From the NCBI RefSeq assembly GCF_016306625.1, contig NZ_JACOII010000022.1, positions 62,001-126,000 of the forward strand: DNA of 64,000 bases, read 5' to 3'. Positions 54,628 to 64,000 of the stretch are shown in pieces (position 1 is the first letter of the stretch; each line of letters opens with the position of its first letter). A program made the translations under genes and the position numbers. The notes beneath the pieces are model-generated. The model ran no database searches and was not told the DNA's origin. It worked only from the letters and a program-made list of their open reading frames with translations. Source of the stretch: Xenorhabdus lircayensis. GTDB taxonomy: Bacteria; Pseudomonadota; Gammaproteobacteria; Enterobacterales; Enterobacteriaceae.

Positions 54628-56523
54628 CTAAAACACACCCTCATCCCGCAAAACGTGAAAATCCGCCTTCCTGCGGGTAAATCCTGTGCGATCAAAGTAT
54701 TCCAGAATTTGGATCGCTAATTTCCGACCGATACCTAATTCATCACGAAAATTGACCGCCGCTATTCCGCCGTTATCCCGATAATATTTGCGGATCAAAT
54801 CAGCAAATTGCTGAATGCGCTGACGATGGTAATAACGATCAGGCACAATGGCGATAATAAGCCCCAGCTGTGCTGCTGTTCGCAAAAGACGACGTACGAT
54901 TTCTTCATCTTCCCCCATTTCAGTTGCTAAATCGCGTACCCACCACACTTCGGCGTTGAAATATGGTTCCGCTTTTAACCACAGGCCCGCCTGTTCTGCG
55001 GTAAACGCCAATCCATGATCTGGTAAATGCAACCCGCCATGAGTTTGTTTCAGCGTTTTCTGTTCTAGTAAGCGATTGGTCAAAGTATAAACCAACGTTT
55101 CATCCAGTGTTGGCAGCGCCATTCGTTTCAGGCGGGCTTTGCCCACCCCTAATTGATCAGGATGTTTTTCATGGTATTCCGCCAAAACCTGCAATAATTT
55201 TTGTTCTGCCAACACCGAATTATCCTGTGACAGCACCCAATCATCCGCAATAATGACCTTCATCTCTGTCAGCAGGCTGTTGAGTTGACTTTCTGTCAAC
55301 TGGCGTGCCCATGCAAATTGGCTGAGTGACAACGCCCCACGTGGTAAATGCAAAGTGAGATTTTCCGCATGACTGGCTGCTCGCGCCAATTGGGATGACC
55401 AAGCAAGAAATTCAGGCTGACGTTTTCCCCTGCGCGGGGAAACTAAGTTAATGACCCGCGCCCCCGCCAGCGTTCTCTTGGCACTGATATCACGCAGTAT
55501 CAGGCGATCATTTTCCACCAGCCACAAAGGGCGATCTAACACCAACTCAGCCAATATTGGTGTATCTACAAGTGAATTCAGTAATGCAATTCGTCCGGTG
55601 ATATGGCTGGCGGCATGATGGATATGGAGAGATTGCCAATTTTGCAGCGGCGCATCGGTTTCAATTTCCACCAACACTTTTTCAGCCGGAAACACTGGTT
55701 TTTGAGACAACGGTTTTTGCGGTAATAGCCAATCACCACGGGAAATGTGTTCTTTGCTGATATCACCAACGATATTCAATGCGATACGCTGCCCTACCTG
55801 AGCGCGCTCGGCAGGTTGATTCTGGGCATGCAGACCACGAACTCTAACGGTTTGATCACTGCCCGTCAGCCACAAGGTATCACCAACATTGACGCTCCCC
55901 GCCAACGCCGTTCCCGTGACCACCAACCCCACGCCTTTAACGGTAAAAACGCGATCGATAGCCAAACGAAAGCGCTGATTCAATTTTTCGTGCTGCGGGT
56001 TTTGAGGAGAATTAAGGGTTTGATGGATAGACAGTAAATGCTCTCTAAGTGAAGCAATGCCATCACCCGTTGTTGTTGCCGTTACAAACACAGATGCTGA
56101 TTGCCAGCCTTGTGATGACAATAATTGTGCCACCTGATGTCGGACTTCCTCGATCCGTGCTTGTCCGACTCCATCCGCTTTGGTCAACGCAACAGTGATA
56201 TCAGGCCGCCCGATTAAACGTAAAATCGCCAGATGTTCCCGCGTCTGCGCCATCACACCATCATCGCAGGCCACGGCCAGCAGGATGTGATCAATCCCCC
56301 CCATCCCCGCCAACATGTTAGACAGAAATTTCTCATGTCCTGGCACATCGACAAAGCCCACCGAGGAACCATCCGATTGCGGCCAATAGGCATAACCGAG
56401 GTCGATGGTCATGCCCCGTTTTTTCTCTTCCGGTAAATGGGTCGTATCAACGCCTGTGATTGCTTGAATTAACGTGGTCTTACCGTGATCAACATGTCCC
56501 GCTGTGGCAAAAATCATGGTCAT
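54628..56523 (-). CDS. selB: Selenocysteine-specific translation elongation factor
   Basis: SelB is a GTPase that delivers Sec-tRNA to UGA codons marked by a SECIS hairpin. The protein of about 631 residues has the G1 loop GHVDHGKTTLIQAITG, G2 RGMTIDLGYAYWP, G3 DVPGHEKFLSNMLAG and G4 TKAD. Its C-terminal half holds the SECIS-binding winged-helix domains (DEEIVRRLLRTAAQLGLI, DELGIGRKLAIQILEYFDR). The start at ATG 56523 or 56517 is ambiguous. It is downstream of selA on the same strand. Confidence 0.97.
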   Translation of the reverse strand: MTMIFATAGHVDHGKTTLIQAITGVDTTHLPEEKKRGMTIDLGYAYWPQSDGSSVGFVDVPGHEKFLSNMLAGMGGIDHILLAVACDDGVMAQTREHLAILRLIGRPDITVALTKADGVGQARIEEVRHQVAQLLSSQGWQSASVFVTATTTGDGIASLREHLLSIHQTLNSPQNPQHEKLNQRFRLAIDRVFTVKGVGLVVTGTALAGSVNVGDTLWLTGSDQTVRVRGLHAQNQPAERAQVGQRIALNIVGDISKEHISRGDWLLPQKPLSQKPVFPAEKVLVEIETDAPLQNWQSLHIHHAASHITGRIALLNSLVDTPILAELVLDRPLWLVENDRLILRDISAKRTLAGARVINLVSPRRGKRQPEFLAWSSQLARAASHAENLTLHLPRGALSLSQFAWARQLTESQLNSLLTEMKVIIADDWVLSQDNSVLAEQKLLQVLAEYHEKHPDQLGVGKARLKRMALPTLDETLVYTLTNRLLEQKTLKQTHGGLHLPDHGLAFTAEQAGLWLKAEPYFNAEVWWVRDLATEMGEDEEIVRRLLRTAAQLGLIIAIVPDRYYHRQRIQQFADLIRKYYRDNGGIAAVNFRDELGIGRKLAIQILEYFDRTGFTRRKADFHVLRDEGVF

Positions 56524-56599
56524 CAAGCCTATTTTTCTTGGATTTACATAATAAGTGCAACATAAAAAATGTGATTTAATTCATTTTCTATTTGTAATT

Positions 56600-58006
56600 T
56601 TAATGCAGCTTGCACTCATATAACAATGCCGGCAATAATGCGTTTCCATCCTCAAGGCAGCGTAAATCCAGCCATAACCGCCCATCATACAGACGTCCAA
56701 TCACGGGTTTGTTCAAATTGCGCCATTGGTGAGCCAGTTTTTCCAATGTGCTGCCACGCCCATCAATGGCCGTAAAAGTCAGCGCCCAACTGGGCAAACG
56801 ATCGATAGGTAAGGAGCCGCTGCCAATCTGGGAATAGCAAGGTTCGTCACGAACAATGAATTTTTCGCTGTAATATGCCCGAATTTGAGGAAGTAACTGT
56901 TGCGCCATGTCATGGATTTCATCTTGCGGACGCGTCAGCAGACGCAAAGTCGGTAATTTTTGATGGAGCTGGTCAGGATGTTGATAGAGACGTAATGTAG
57001 CTTCCAATGCAGCCAGCGTCATTTTGTCTGCCCGCAGTGCGCGTTTCAGGGGGTGGCGCTGGATAGCATCAATCCACTGCTTCTTACCAACAATAATCCC
57101 AGCTTGCGGGCCGCCCAGTAATTTATCGCCGGAGAAGGTCACCAAATCAATACCGTGGTTCAGATAATCCCGAGGCATCGGTTCCGCTGGCAAGCCATAT
57201 TGCGTCATGTCTATCATGGAACCACTGCCAAGATCGATGGCGGTTGGGATTTGGGATGCCATACCTAGCTGCGCCAACTCTTTTCCCGGAACGTCAGCGG
57301 TAAAGCCTTCGATGCTGTAATTACTGGTGTGTACCTTCATCAACAAGCCAGTTTCTGGATTGATTGCCTGCTGGTAATCTTTCAGATGCGTTCGGTTAGT
57401 CGTCCCCACTTCCACCAAACGACAGCCTGCTTGCACCATAACATCAGGAACACGAAACGCACCGCCAATTTCCACCAACTCACCACGGGAAACGACCACC
57501 TCTTTTCCCTGTGCCACCGTTGCCAGCACCAGCAAAACCGCAGCGGCATTATTGTTGACGATGCAGGCATCTTCCGCGCCCGTCAGCGTACACAATAAAT
57601 CAGCCAGTGCGCGATCACGATGCCCCCGACCTGCACCATCAAGGGAGTATTCCAGCGTAATCGGCGAACGCATCGCCTGTGTCACCGCATCAATCGCCGG
57701 TTCCGCCAACAATGCGCGCCCCAAATTGGTGTGTAATACCGTTCCACTCAGGTTAAATACGGGCTTCAAGGCTGAGGTTTGATCTTGTTCCAATCTTTGA
57801 TGCAATGATGCTGCCCAGTTATCACGCCATTCCGGCAAAATTTGATGTTCCCGAATATGTAACCGTGCCTGTTCCTGCATTTCCCGCAACATTTCCACCA
57901 CTCGCGCCTGCCCATGCAATTCAATCAGCGAGATAATTTCTGGCTCCCGAAGCACTTTGTCAATGGATGGTAACTGACGGTACAGCGAGTTTATTGCTTG
58001 TGTCAT
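56600..58006 (-). CDS. selA: L-seryl-tRNA(Sec) selenium transferase
   Basis: SelA converts seryl-tRNA(Sec) to selenocysteyl-tRNA using selenophosphate. From ATG 58006 the PLP-dependent protein has 468 residues, with GGGAG upstream. Motifs include [53 protein letters not shown] and the PLP-lysine region [20 protein letters not shown]. The start follows the fdhE stop closely, so fdhE-selA-selB appear to be one operon. Confidence 0.97.
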   Translation of the reverse strand: MTQAINSLYRQLPSIDKVLREPEIISLIELHGQARVVEMLREMQEQARLHIREHQILPEWRDNWAASLHQRLEQDQTSALKPVFNLSGTVLHTNLGRALLAEPAIDAVTQAMRSPITLEYSLDGAGRGHRDRALADLLCTLTGAEDACIVNNNAAAVLLVLATVAQGKEVVVSRGELVEIGGAFRVPDVMVQAGCRLVEVGTTNRTHLKDYQQAINPETGLLMKVHTSNYSIEGFTADVPGKELAQLGMASQIPTAIDLGSGSMIDMTQYGLPAEPMPRDYLNHGIDLVTFSGDKLLGGPQAGIIVGKKQWIDAIQRHPLKRALRADKMTLAALEATLRLYQHPDQLHQKLPTLRLLTRPQDEIHDMAQQLLPQIRAYYSEKFIVRDEPCYSQIGSGSLPIDRLPSWALTFTAIDGRGSTLEKLAHQWRNLNKPVIGRLYDGRLWLDLRCLEDGNALLPALLYECKLH

Positions 58007-58024
58007 CGCTTCTCCCACCACCGT

Positions 58025-58957
58025 TTATTCGTTGGGAAACAGAAAAGGATTCAGGCTGCTGCGGACAAAACCCTCTTCTTCCATTTTGGCATCCAGAATC
58101 AGTGACGCCAGATCATCCGCGACCGCATCCACATTCGGATCTTTTTCCTGATAAAGAATTTTCAGATAGCTGCCACAATCACCGCAACTCTCCGCCTTGA
58201 TTGCCGCTTGCTCGCTATCCAATGACCAATAATTCAGGTCGCGAGCCTGCTCACAGTTACTGCATTTGACCCGCACAACATGCCACTCGCTTTCACACAG
58301 ATTACAATGCAAGTAACGCAAACCTTGGCTGGTACCGATTTGCACAACACTGGCAACAGGAATACTGCCGCAAACTGGACAAAACTGGCGGTGTTCGCCA
58401 TATTCCGCCCGTGCCTTACCGGGGATCAAACTGGCCATCTGCGCCCAATAAACAGACAGTGCGGCCCAGACAAACACCGACTGATCGGCACTGACTTTGC
58501 TGAATTCGCTATTGAGCAGCGCTCCCGCCATCTCTTCCAACTCTTGTTCTGAGTTTTTTGCCAGATTTTCAAGGGCAGGTTTCACATGTTCGGGCACGAT
58601 AGGCAGCAATTCCGCAATCAGGGAGTGCAGGATATTTTGCCAGTGCTGAGTGCGGGGTAAGGTTTTACAATCCAACAGGGCGAGATTTTCTTGTTGGGAA
58701 TGACAGAGGATCTCATCCAATTCCACATTCAGTGGATTGTCATACAGTGCCTTTTGCTGTGCCTGTACGATTTCAGCCGCAAAATTCAGATAATTTGAAA
58801 ATGGATTGCTCTCTGTTGCCAACGTTTTCAGGCGTTCGGTACGACGTTGATACAGGTTTTTCAGGTTGGCAAACAGCAATGGGGGAATAAAACCGGCCCC
58901 TCGGTCATTCATGCGCTCTTTGCCTAGCTGCTCTTTAGGAACAATGCGAATACTCAT
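58025..58957 (-). CDS. fdhE: Formate dehydrogenase accessory protein FdhE
   Basis: FdhE is a rubredoxin-like zinc/iron protein required for activity of the respiratory formate dehydrogenases, probably aiding maturation and export. The 310-residue protein has four CxxC pairs in its C-terminal third: CPVCGS, CNLCES, CSNCEQ and CGDCGS. The N-terminal half contains [20 protein letters not shown]. In E. coli fdhE follows fdoI directly. Here an opposite-strand gene of about 2 kb lies between. Confidence 0.96.
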   Translation of the reverse strand: MSIRIVPKEQLGKERMNDRGAGFIPPLLFANLKNLYQRRTERLKTLATESNPFSNYLNFAAEIVQAQQKALYDNPLNVELDEILCHSQQENLALLDCKTLPRTQHWQNILHSLIAELLPIVPEHVKPALENLAKNSEQELEEMAGALLNSEFSKVSADQSVFVWAALSVYWAQMASLIPGKARAEYGEHRQFCPVCGSIPVASVVQIGTSQGLRYLHCNLCESEWHVVRVKCSNCEQARDLNYWSLDSEQAAIKAESCGDCGSYLKILYQEKDPNVDAVADDLASLILDAKMEEEGFVRSSLNPFLFPNE

Positions 58958-59173
58958 TACCTTAACCTTTCTGTTATGTTGATACGTAAATATCCAGCCA
59001 TCTTACCTCGCCAAACAGCGGAATGGCATTACCGTGAATTCCAATACCTGTTTACTGACACCACATTTACAATTAAGGTTAAGCTGTTAGTGTTTATGAA
59101 AGAGGAAGGGTGAATTTAGCAGTACAATTATGGGCACTCTTCTTGGTTAGAATATCGATAATTGAAGAGATTG

Positions 59174-61249
59174 ATGATGAAACTAACAGCTGAAAAATTA
59201 TTCGCTGCAATAGAAGAATACGCCGATAAGCCTGAGAAGACTCGACGCTTAACCCAGCAGCAAATACAGTGGTTTGCCAAACCAGAAAACGCCTTTTTGA
59301 TGATAACCCTCGTGTTAACTCTGCCTAAGGAGACCATGGAAGAGATAGGGGACAGCGTTAACAATTGGGTTGAAATTGCCATCGCGGAACTCGCGTTGAC
59401 CGTAACCAAGTGGCCTGTAGAAACCAAACAACAATTTGAAGAGACTATTGAACAGATTCTGGTTTATGCCAGAGAAAACTTAGAACTCAATAGTGAGGGA
59501 GTATTATTATGTTTATCCGTATTGAAGAGAAATCAGTTTCACATCGAAGCTGACATTTCCCATCTGCTGGACACCCCAAAACACGCTGATAACACGAATG
59601 TAGCGAACTTTCCCCAAAAACAGCCCAAATTAAGTCAACTGCTTGATCAGTTTGAGCTTCAGTCCGGCATCGAATTCATTGAGTTTTTTGAAAGCGGTTT
59701 TTCCGTTGCTCCTCATGAAGCGTTACCCCATTTACTGTCGGAAGTGACTCATTATTCATGGGGTATCGATGCGCTGCTTCTGCTGACCCAATACTTTGAG
59801 GAGCCGATTGCACTTGCCAGTGCGCAAGTGTTAGATGAATGCCCTTCCTCAGCATGGGCAAATTTATCCCATCTACAGCTTATAAACCTGTGTGCCCGAT
59901 TCAACCGCCATCACTCTGTTAAGACCTATATGAAGAGATGGAAAAAACGCGCGATGGCACACAATAAGGCTCGGGCGACAGCAGAAATACATGAATTATA
60001 CGCCACCCATGTTGATGGCAATGATTGCGCCAGTATGATGATAAAAGCCACACTGGATGGCCGGGAATCCCAGCTGAATATGATGTTGGATTTTAAATCT
60101 GGTATCCGGGAGACTTTACTGAATCTTGATCCTGACCAATCAATCACCGAGCTGATTGCGCAATTAGACGCTGATGTTGACTTTACGCCGGTCTCTTCAG
60201 ACTGGCTGCAACAAATCTTACCGTGGATACTTTCGGTTCAGCTAAATAAAAACACACCACTCGATCTCTATTCACTTTATTGGTTGTCACAACTGCCTTT
60301 CGAATGGACACAACCAGAAGCGTTTGAAATTGAGCATTGGAACCAAAAGCTCGGCTATCAGGTAGATCTACAACGACAAGAACTGAATCGCCTCAGCCTC
60401 GCGATGAATTATTCACCATTAATAATGAGTTGGCTGGCACCAGAAGAATGCTTATTGAAAGCGAAAAAGCCCAGAGACTTATTGAAGCTCTATTACTATG
60501 CAAACCGCGACCTGTTTGCTGAACGCCTGACTTATTCAGCCGCAGTCGAGCGATATAAACTGCCACCACGAGCACGACATCTGACAAATGAGTATTTAGA
60601 TTGGGCTCATACACTCAGCGACCCCGCGTTAAATCGCAAGAAATTTGCTTTATTTGACACCTTGGCGGAGCTCAGTTTCCAATATTTCTCCGTGGCTATG
60701 AACTCCCTCACGGCTGAGATACCACCGCAAGGATTGGTTATCAAAGTGAGCTTACCAGAGGCGAGTCCTGCCGTGTGGCGTCGGATTCGTGTGAGTAACC
60801 AACTGACATTGAATGAATTTCATGACGTGATACAAAATGCTATGGGCTGGGAAAATGCCCACCTGTTCAGTTTTGACATTGCGGGAGCAGAAATCCCAGA
60901 AGAACATTATGACCAAGTGCGTATCGGTGTATTTCTGCGTGATACCGGGAATGAACTCAACTACCAGTATGACTTTGGTGATGATTGGTTCCATCTAGTG
61001 ACAGTAGAGAAGGTCCTTGAAAAAGATATGACTCAGCCTGACGTCACCGCAGGTAATGGCGTATGCCCGGCTGAAGATTCTGGCGGCATTTGGAACTGGA
61101 ATCATTTACTCAAGTTGAGAAAAAAGAAAATGCTGACGGAAGATGAAGCAGAGCAATTGGAGTGGGCGGGGCTATCCCCGAGTGAACCGCTCGAGCCTTT
61201 TGATAAACAACAGGCTAATGATAGGCTCAAAGCACTATTTAATCACTAA
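59174..61249 (+). CDS. Plasmid pRiA4b ORF-3-like domain protein
   Basis: The 691-residue protein has a long, helical N-terminal part with no motif I recognise (Leu/Glu/Trp-rich, including CPSSAWANLSHLQLINLCAR). A C-terminal pRiA4b ORF-3-like (PF07929-type) domain spans roughly residues 515-630: VIKVSLPEASPAVWRRIRVS, FHDVIQNAMGWENAHLFSF, YDFGDDWFHLVTVEKVLEK and CPAEDSGGIWNWNHLL. The function of this domain is not established. ATG 59174 or 59177 follows GAAGAG. The gene is on the opposite strand, between fdhE and fdoI, and looks like an insertion into a conserved cluster. Confidence 0.75.
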   Translation: MMKLTAEKLFAAIEEYADKPEKTRRLTQQQIQWFAKPENAFLMITLVLTLPKETMEEIGDSVNNWVEIAIAELALTVTKWPVETKQQFEETIEQILVYARENLELNSEGVLLCLSVLKRNQFHIEADISHLLDTPKHADNTNVANFPQKQPKLSQLLDQFELQSGIEFIEFFESGFSVAPHEALPHLLSEVTHYSWGIDALLLLTQYFEEPIALASAQVLDECPSSAWANLSHLQLINLCARFNRHHSVKTYMKRWKKRAMAHNKARATAEIHELYATHVDGNDCASMMIKATLDGRESQLNMMLDFKSGIRETLLNLDPDQSITELIAQLDADVDFTPVSSDWLQQILPWILSVQLNKNTPLDLYSLYWLSQLPFEWTQPEAFEIEHWNQKLGYQVDLQRQELNRLSLAMNYSPLIMSWLAPEECLLKAKKPRDLLKLYYYANRDLFAERLTYSAAVERYKLPPRARHLTNEYLDWAHTLSDPALNRKKFALFDTLAELSFQYFSVAMNSLTAEIPPQGLVIKVSLPEASPAVWRRIRVSNQLTLNEFHDVIQNAMGWENAHLFSFDIAGAEIPEEHYDQVRIGVFLRDTGNELNYQYDFGDDWFHLVTVEKVLEKDMTQPDVTAGNGVCPAEDSGGIWNWNHLLKLRKKKMLTEDEAEQLEWAGLSPSEPLEPFDKQQANDRLKALFNH

Positions 61250-61258
61250 CACCTTACA

Positions 61259-61289
61259 AAACCGGAGGAAGAACAACAACCTCCGGTTT
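61259..61289 (+). terminator. Terminator after the pRiA4b-like gene
   Basis: AACCGGAGG and CCTCCGGTT arms (within 61259-61289), an 11-nt loop and a short T-rich tail lie directly downstream of the stop. Confidence 0.65.
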
Positions 61290-61497
61290 CCTTAGCCTCC
61301 CGGTACAGTTTCAATTCATTGCTGACAATTACGATATCCGCTTTCAAAGCCAGTCAGAGAAGGGTTATTTGTGCTACGGATCAGGCAAAGATATGGCGAG
61401 AACATTGCATGTTTTCCAGCATAACCGAGAAATTTTCTTATTAATCAGAGAGGTGAAGTTCGCGTTACTACGATTAGAGGAAATGACTAAAGAAAAA
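61290..61497 (+). other. Unassigned open frame, possibly a gene fragment
   Basis: A frame reads LPVQFQFIADNYDIRFQSQS, then EKGYLCYGSGKDMARTLHVF and REIFLLIREVKFALLRLEEM, which looks protein-like but has no good start (only TTG 61369 in frame). It runs on antisense into fdoI. I do not recognise the family; it may be the relic of a gene that entered with the pRiA4b-like gene. Confidence 0.3.
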
Positions 61498-61520
61498 GCA
61501 GGGCATATCAAATACCCTGC
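61498..61520 (-). terminator. Terminator of the fdoGHI operon
   Basis: GCAGGG (61498-61503) and CCCTGC (61515-61520) form the stem. On the minus strand it is followed by a T-rich stretch (TTTTTCTTTA), just past the fdoI stop. Confidence 0.75.
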
Positions 61521-61527
61521 CCCAAAC

Positions 61528-62169
61528 TCACTCTTTCTCTTTTTGCTGCTCTTGTTTCACGATTTCACGATACCAGCGTGGGTGATGTTTTTTCGCCCAA
61601 CCGCGTGTAACCCAACCTTCTACCATCGCCCGAGCAGATCCCTTCACCCAAAACGCCGCGTAAGCATGGACGATAATGGTCAGGATCAGGCTAATCGCCG
61701 CCAGTGAGTGAACCAGCAAGGCAATTCGGATCAATGGGATAGGGAAATACTCCGCAAAGTAAGGACGCCAGATAATGATGCCACTGACCAACAGCAGGAA
61801 CAGGCAGGCACTCACTGACCAGTAAATGCCTTTCTGACCGAGATTGTACTGGCCGATATCCCCCGCTTCCTCATTACGCAGCACCTTGTGAACATTCTTC
61901 GCCCATTCGATATCATCCCTGTCGATCATGTTATGTTTGAAATATCTGAAAAACATAAAGACAAACAGGAAAAACATCACCGAACCCGCAAACGGATGCA
62001 GTATCCGCGACAACTGCGGTGTACCGAAAATATTCATCATCCAGTTAAGGGAAGGGAAAAAAAATCCCAACCCACTGATGGCGGTAAACAGGAAGCAGAT
62101 GACAACCGCCCAGTGATTGATTCGTTCAAGCGGAGAATGACGAATAATGACATCGTTACGCTTTTTCAT
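61528..62169 (-). CDS. fdoI: Formate dehydrogenase-O cytochrome b556 subunit
   Basis: FdoI anchors the enzyme in the inner membrane and passes electrons from FdoH through two b hemes to quinone. The 213-residue protein has four membrane spans (for example [20 protein letters not shown] and [17 protein letters not shown]). His residues in [25 protein letters not shown] and [11 protein letters not shown] are heme-ligand candidates. It overlaps fdoH by 4 bp and is followed by a terminator, so the operon ends here instead of running into fdhE. Confidence 0.95.
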   Translation of the reverse strand: MKKRNDVIIRHSPLERINHWAVVICFLFTAISGLGFFFPSLNWMMNIFGTPQLSRILHPFAGSVMFFLFVFMFFRYFKHNMIDRDDIEWAKNVHKVLRNEEAGDIGQYNLGQKGIYWSVSACLFLLLVSGIIIWRPYFAEYFPIPLIRIALLVHSLAAISLILTIIVHAYAAFWVKGSARAMVEGWVTRGWAKKHHPRWYREIVKQEQQKEKE

Positions 62170-63092
62170 TTTTTCGCCCCCTTATGATTTGAATTGTTCG
62201 AATCAATATCCTCAAGTGCGCTCTCTTCCTCTTCTTTGGAGACTCGGTTCGGGCCAATGCCCACGTAATGGAAAATAGAAGCTGCAAAGGTCGCGGCAAA
62301 ACCTATTGCGGCCAATGGCTTCCAGATACCTTTCCAAAACGTAACAGTCGGGCTGATAGTCGGATTATCCGGCAGGCCGTGATAAAGCTGGGGCTTGTTG
62401 GCATGGTGCAGCACATACATGACATGCGTTCCGCCCACGCCTTCCGGATCGTACAGGCCAGCATTGTCATAACCACGCCCGTTAAGTTCCTCAACCCGCT
62501 CTGCCGCCAGTGCTTTCATATCCTGCTTGCTGCCGAAATGAATCGCACCAGTTGGGCAGGTTTTCACACACGCTGGCTCCTGCCCTACACCGACACGGTC
62601 AACACACAGGGTACATTTGTAAGCACGATTATCTTCTTTGTTGATGCGCGGCACATCGAATGGACAGCCTGCAATGCAATAGCCACAGCCAATGCAGTGC
62701 TCTGACTGAAAATCGACAATACCGTTGGCATACTGAATAATCGCCCCTTCCGCTGGGCAGGCTTTCAAACAGCCCGGATCGGCACAGTGCATACAGCCAT
62801 CTTTACGGATCAGCCATTCCAGCTTGCCATTCTCCTCAACTTCGGAAAATCGCATCACTGTCCATGACTTCGCCGTCAGATCGGCCGGATTATCATAAAC
62901 ACCGACGTTGTGCCCGATTTCATCCCGAATATCGTTCCACTCGGAGCACGCGACCTGACACGCTTTACAGCCGATACAGGTCGTCACGTCGATCAGTTTT
63001 GCCACTTCTTGCTGGTACTCCCGCACACGAGGTGCGGGAGTCAGAGAGTTGGTGGCAGAGCGACGAATAATGTCTTGAGATTGCAATGACAT
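62166..63092 (-). CDS. fdoH: Formate dehydrogenase-O iron-sulfur subunit
   Basis: FdoH carries four [4Fe-4S] clusters between FdoG and FdoI in the periplasm. The 308-residue protein shows the four Cys groups: [43 protein letters not shown] and [20 protein letters not shown]. It also has the C-terminal membrane span [20 protein letters not shown]-terminal [20 protein letters not shown] matches E. coli FdoH. It lies between fdoG (12 bp) and fdoI (overlap). Confidence 0.97.
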   Translation of the reverse strand: MSLQSQDIIRRSATNSLTPAPRVREYQQEVAKLIDVTTCIGCKACQVACSEWNDIRDEIGHNVGVYDNPADLTAKSWTVMRFSEVEENGKLEWLIRKDGCMHCADPGCLKACPAEGAIIQYANGIVDFQSEHCIGCGYCIAGCPFDVPRINKEDNRAYKCTLCVDRVGVGQEPACVKTCPTGAIHFGSKQDMKALAAERVEELNGRGYDNAGLYDPEGVGGTHVMYVLHHANKPQLYHGLPDNPTISPTVTFWKGIWKPLAAIGFAATFAASIFHYVGIGPNRVSKEEEESALEDIDSNNSNHKGAKK

Positions 63093-63104
63093 AATTTTTC
63101 TCCC

Positions 63105-64000
63105 TTACACCTTTTCCACATTGACCAGAAATGCTTTGAATTCCGGTGTCTGCGTATTGGCATCACCGACAAACGGCGTCAGGATATTCGCAAGGAATCC
63201 TTTTTTCGCCGCCCCCTCAAAGCCCCAGTGAATCGGAATGCCGATGGTATCCACTTCACGCCCGTGAACATTCAAAGTACGAATACGCTTCGTCACCACC
63301 GCTTTGGCCTTGATATAGCCACGATTGGAGCTGACTTTGACGGTATCGCCCTGTTTAATGCCTTTCTTCGCTGCCAACCGTTCGCCGATTTCCACAAACT
63401 GCTCTGGCTGGGCAATCGCGTTGAGCAACGCATGTTTTGTCCAGAAATGGAAGTGTTCGGTCAGGCGGTAGGTGGTGCCCACGTAAGGGAATTTATCGGC
63501 CTTACCCATCGCTTCAAAATCGCTCTTGAATACACGGGCCGCCGGATTGGAAACCACATTCGGATGCAGCGGATTAGTTCCCAACGGCGTTTCAAACGGC
63601 TCGTAATGCTCAGGGAATGGCCCTTCTGCCATTTTGTCGATGGCAAACAGACGCCCCATGCCTTCTGGCTGCATGATAAATGGCCCGACATCGGTTCCCG
63701 GTGCCGCATTGCTGTAGTCTGGAATATCCACACCGTCCCATTTATCGCCATTCCACGCGATCAGCTGGCGTTTAGGATCCCACGGATTGCCCTGTGGATC
63801 GGCAGACGCCCGGTTATACAAAATGCGGCGGTTCAGTGGCCACGCCCATGCCCAACCCAATGTATTGCCGATACCGGAGGGATCCGCGTTGTCACGGAGC
63901 GCCATCTGGTTGCCTTCCGGCGTCCAGCTTCCGGCGAAAATCCAGCAACCACTGGTGGTTGTACCGTCATCACGTAATTGCGCGAAAGATGATAATTGCT
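63105..64000 (-). CDS. fdoG: Formate dehydrogenase-O major subunit, C-terminal part
   Basis: FdoG is the molybdopterin- and selenocysteine-containing catalytic subunit that oxidises formate in the periplasm. The frame is open to the window edge: RDDGTTTSGCWIFAGSWTPE leads into the large C-terminal molybdopterin-binding region (NTLGWAWAWPLNRRILYNRA, GVDIPDYSN, LGTNPLHPNVVSNPAARVF, VGIPIHWGFEGAAKKGF-like). This aligns with E. coli FdoG/FdnG. The Sec codon (UGA), the Tat signal and the N-terminal Fe-S cluster lie beyond the right edge. selA and selB in the same window fit its need for selenocysteine. Confidence 0.95.
   Translation of the reverse strand, partial: QLSSFAQLRDDGTTTSGCWIFAGSWTPEGNQMALRDNADPSGIGNTLGWAWAWPLNRRILYNRASADPQGNPWDPKRQLIAWNGDKWDGVDIPDYSNAAPGTDVGPFIMQPEGMGRLFAIDKMAEGPFPEHYEPFETPLGTNPLHPNVVSNPAARVFKSDFEAMGKADKFPYVGTTYRLTEHFHFWTKHALLNAIAQPEQFVEIGERLAAKKGIKQGDTVKVSSNRGYIKAKAVVTKRIRTLNVHGREVDTIGIPIHWGFEGAAKKGFLANILTPFVGDANTQTPEFKAFLVNVEKV

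Noticed and set aside
63228-63977. 249-codon frame antisense to fdoG
   Set aside because: fdoG aligns closely with E. coli throughout this interval; the antisense frame has no independent support.

Overview
The window looks like a chromosomal segment of a Morganellaceae-type enterobacterium, most likely Xenorhabdus or Photorhabdus-like. This is judged from moderate-GC housekeeping proteins close to the E. coli orthologues, AT-rich surface-polysaccharide genes, and an O-antigen cluster ending next to trmL (yibK), the arrangement known from Proteus and Providencia. No rRNA, tRNA or CRISPR array was recognised.

Region 1 (1-7.8 kb) is the end of an O-antigen cluster (manC end, manB, a sugar-nucleotide SDR) followed by an inserted module. 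The module holds a decayed IS982-type transposase and the genes licD, licA, licB (frameshifted in an A7 run) and licC. Together these would encode choline uptake, choline phosphorylation, CDP-choline synthesis and phosphocholine transfer. It lies between two diverged trmL copies: the upstream copy has a nonsense codon and the downstream copy is intact.

Region 2 (7.9-19 kb) is conserved backbone: cysE-gpsA-secB-yibN (with grxC missing), envC-yibQ, tdh-kbl, and hldD-waaF-waaC for inner-core heptose. Region 3 (19-35.6 kb) is the LPS core locus: a Mig-14 family gene, glycosyltransferases, a WalW-like deacetylase, waaQ, waaA-waaE-coaD, mutM and waaL. A further block of glycosyltransferases, one of them a frameshifted heptosyltransferase, sits between waaL and rpmG.

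Region 4 (35.6-42.5 kb) is backbone again: rpmG-rpmB, radC, coaBC-dut, slmA, pyrE-rph (with an attenuator) and yicC. Region 5 (42.4-46.7 kb) is accessory. A shrunken genomic island sits at the 3' end of yicC with a 13-bp duplicated att core, a P4-type integrase, AlpA-like regulators and a chimeric replication remnant. Next to it are an overlapping pair: a VOC-like protein and a Fic protein that lacks its N-terminal inhibitory region.

Region 6 (46.7-54.5 kb) holds an MFS exporter divergent from a Cys-rich SufR-like regulator across a nested palindromic operator, an NCS1 permease/PfkB kinase/GntR unit, and an LTA-synthase-like membrane sulfatase. Region 7 (54.6-64 kb) is selenium and formate metabolism: selB, selA and fdhE, then fdoI, fdoH and the 3' part of fdoG. 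A large pRiA4b ORF-3-like gene on the opposite strand interrupts this group.
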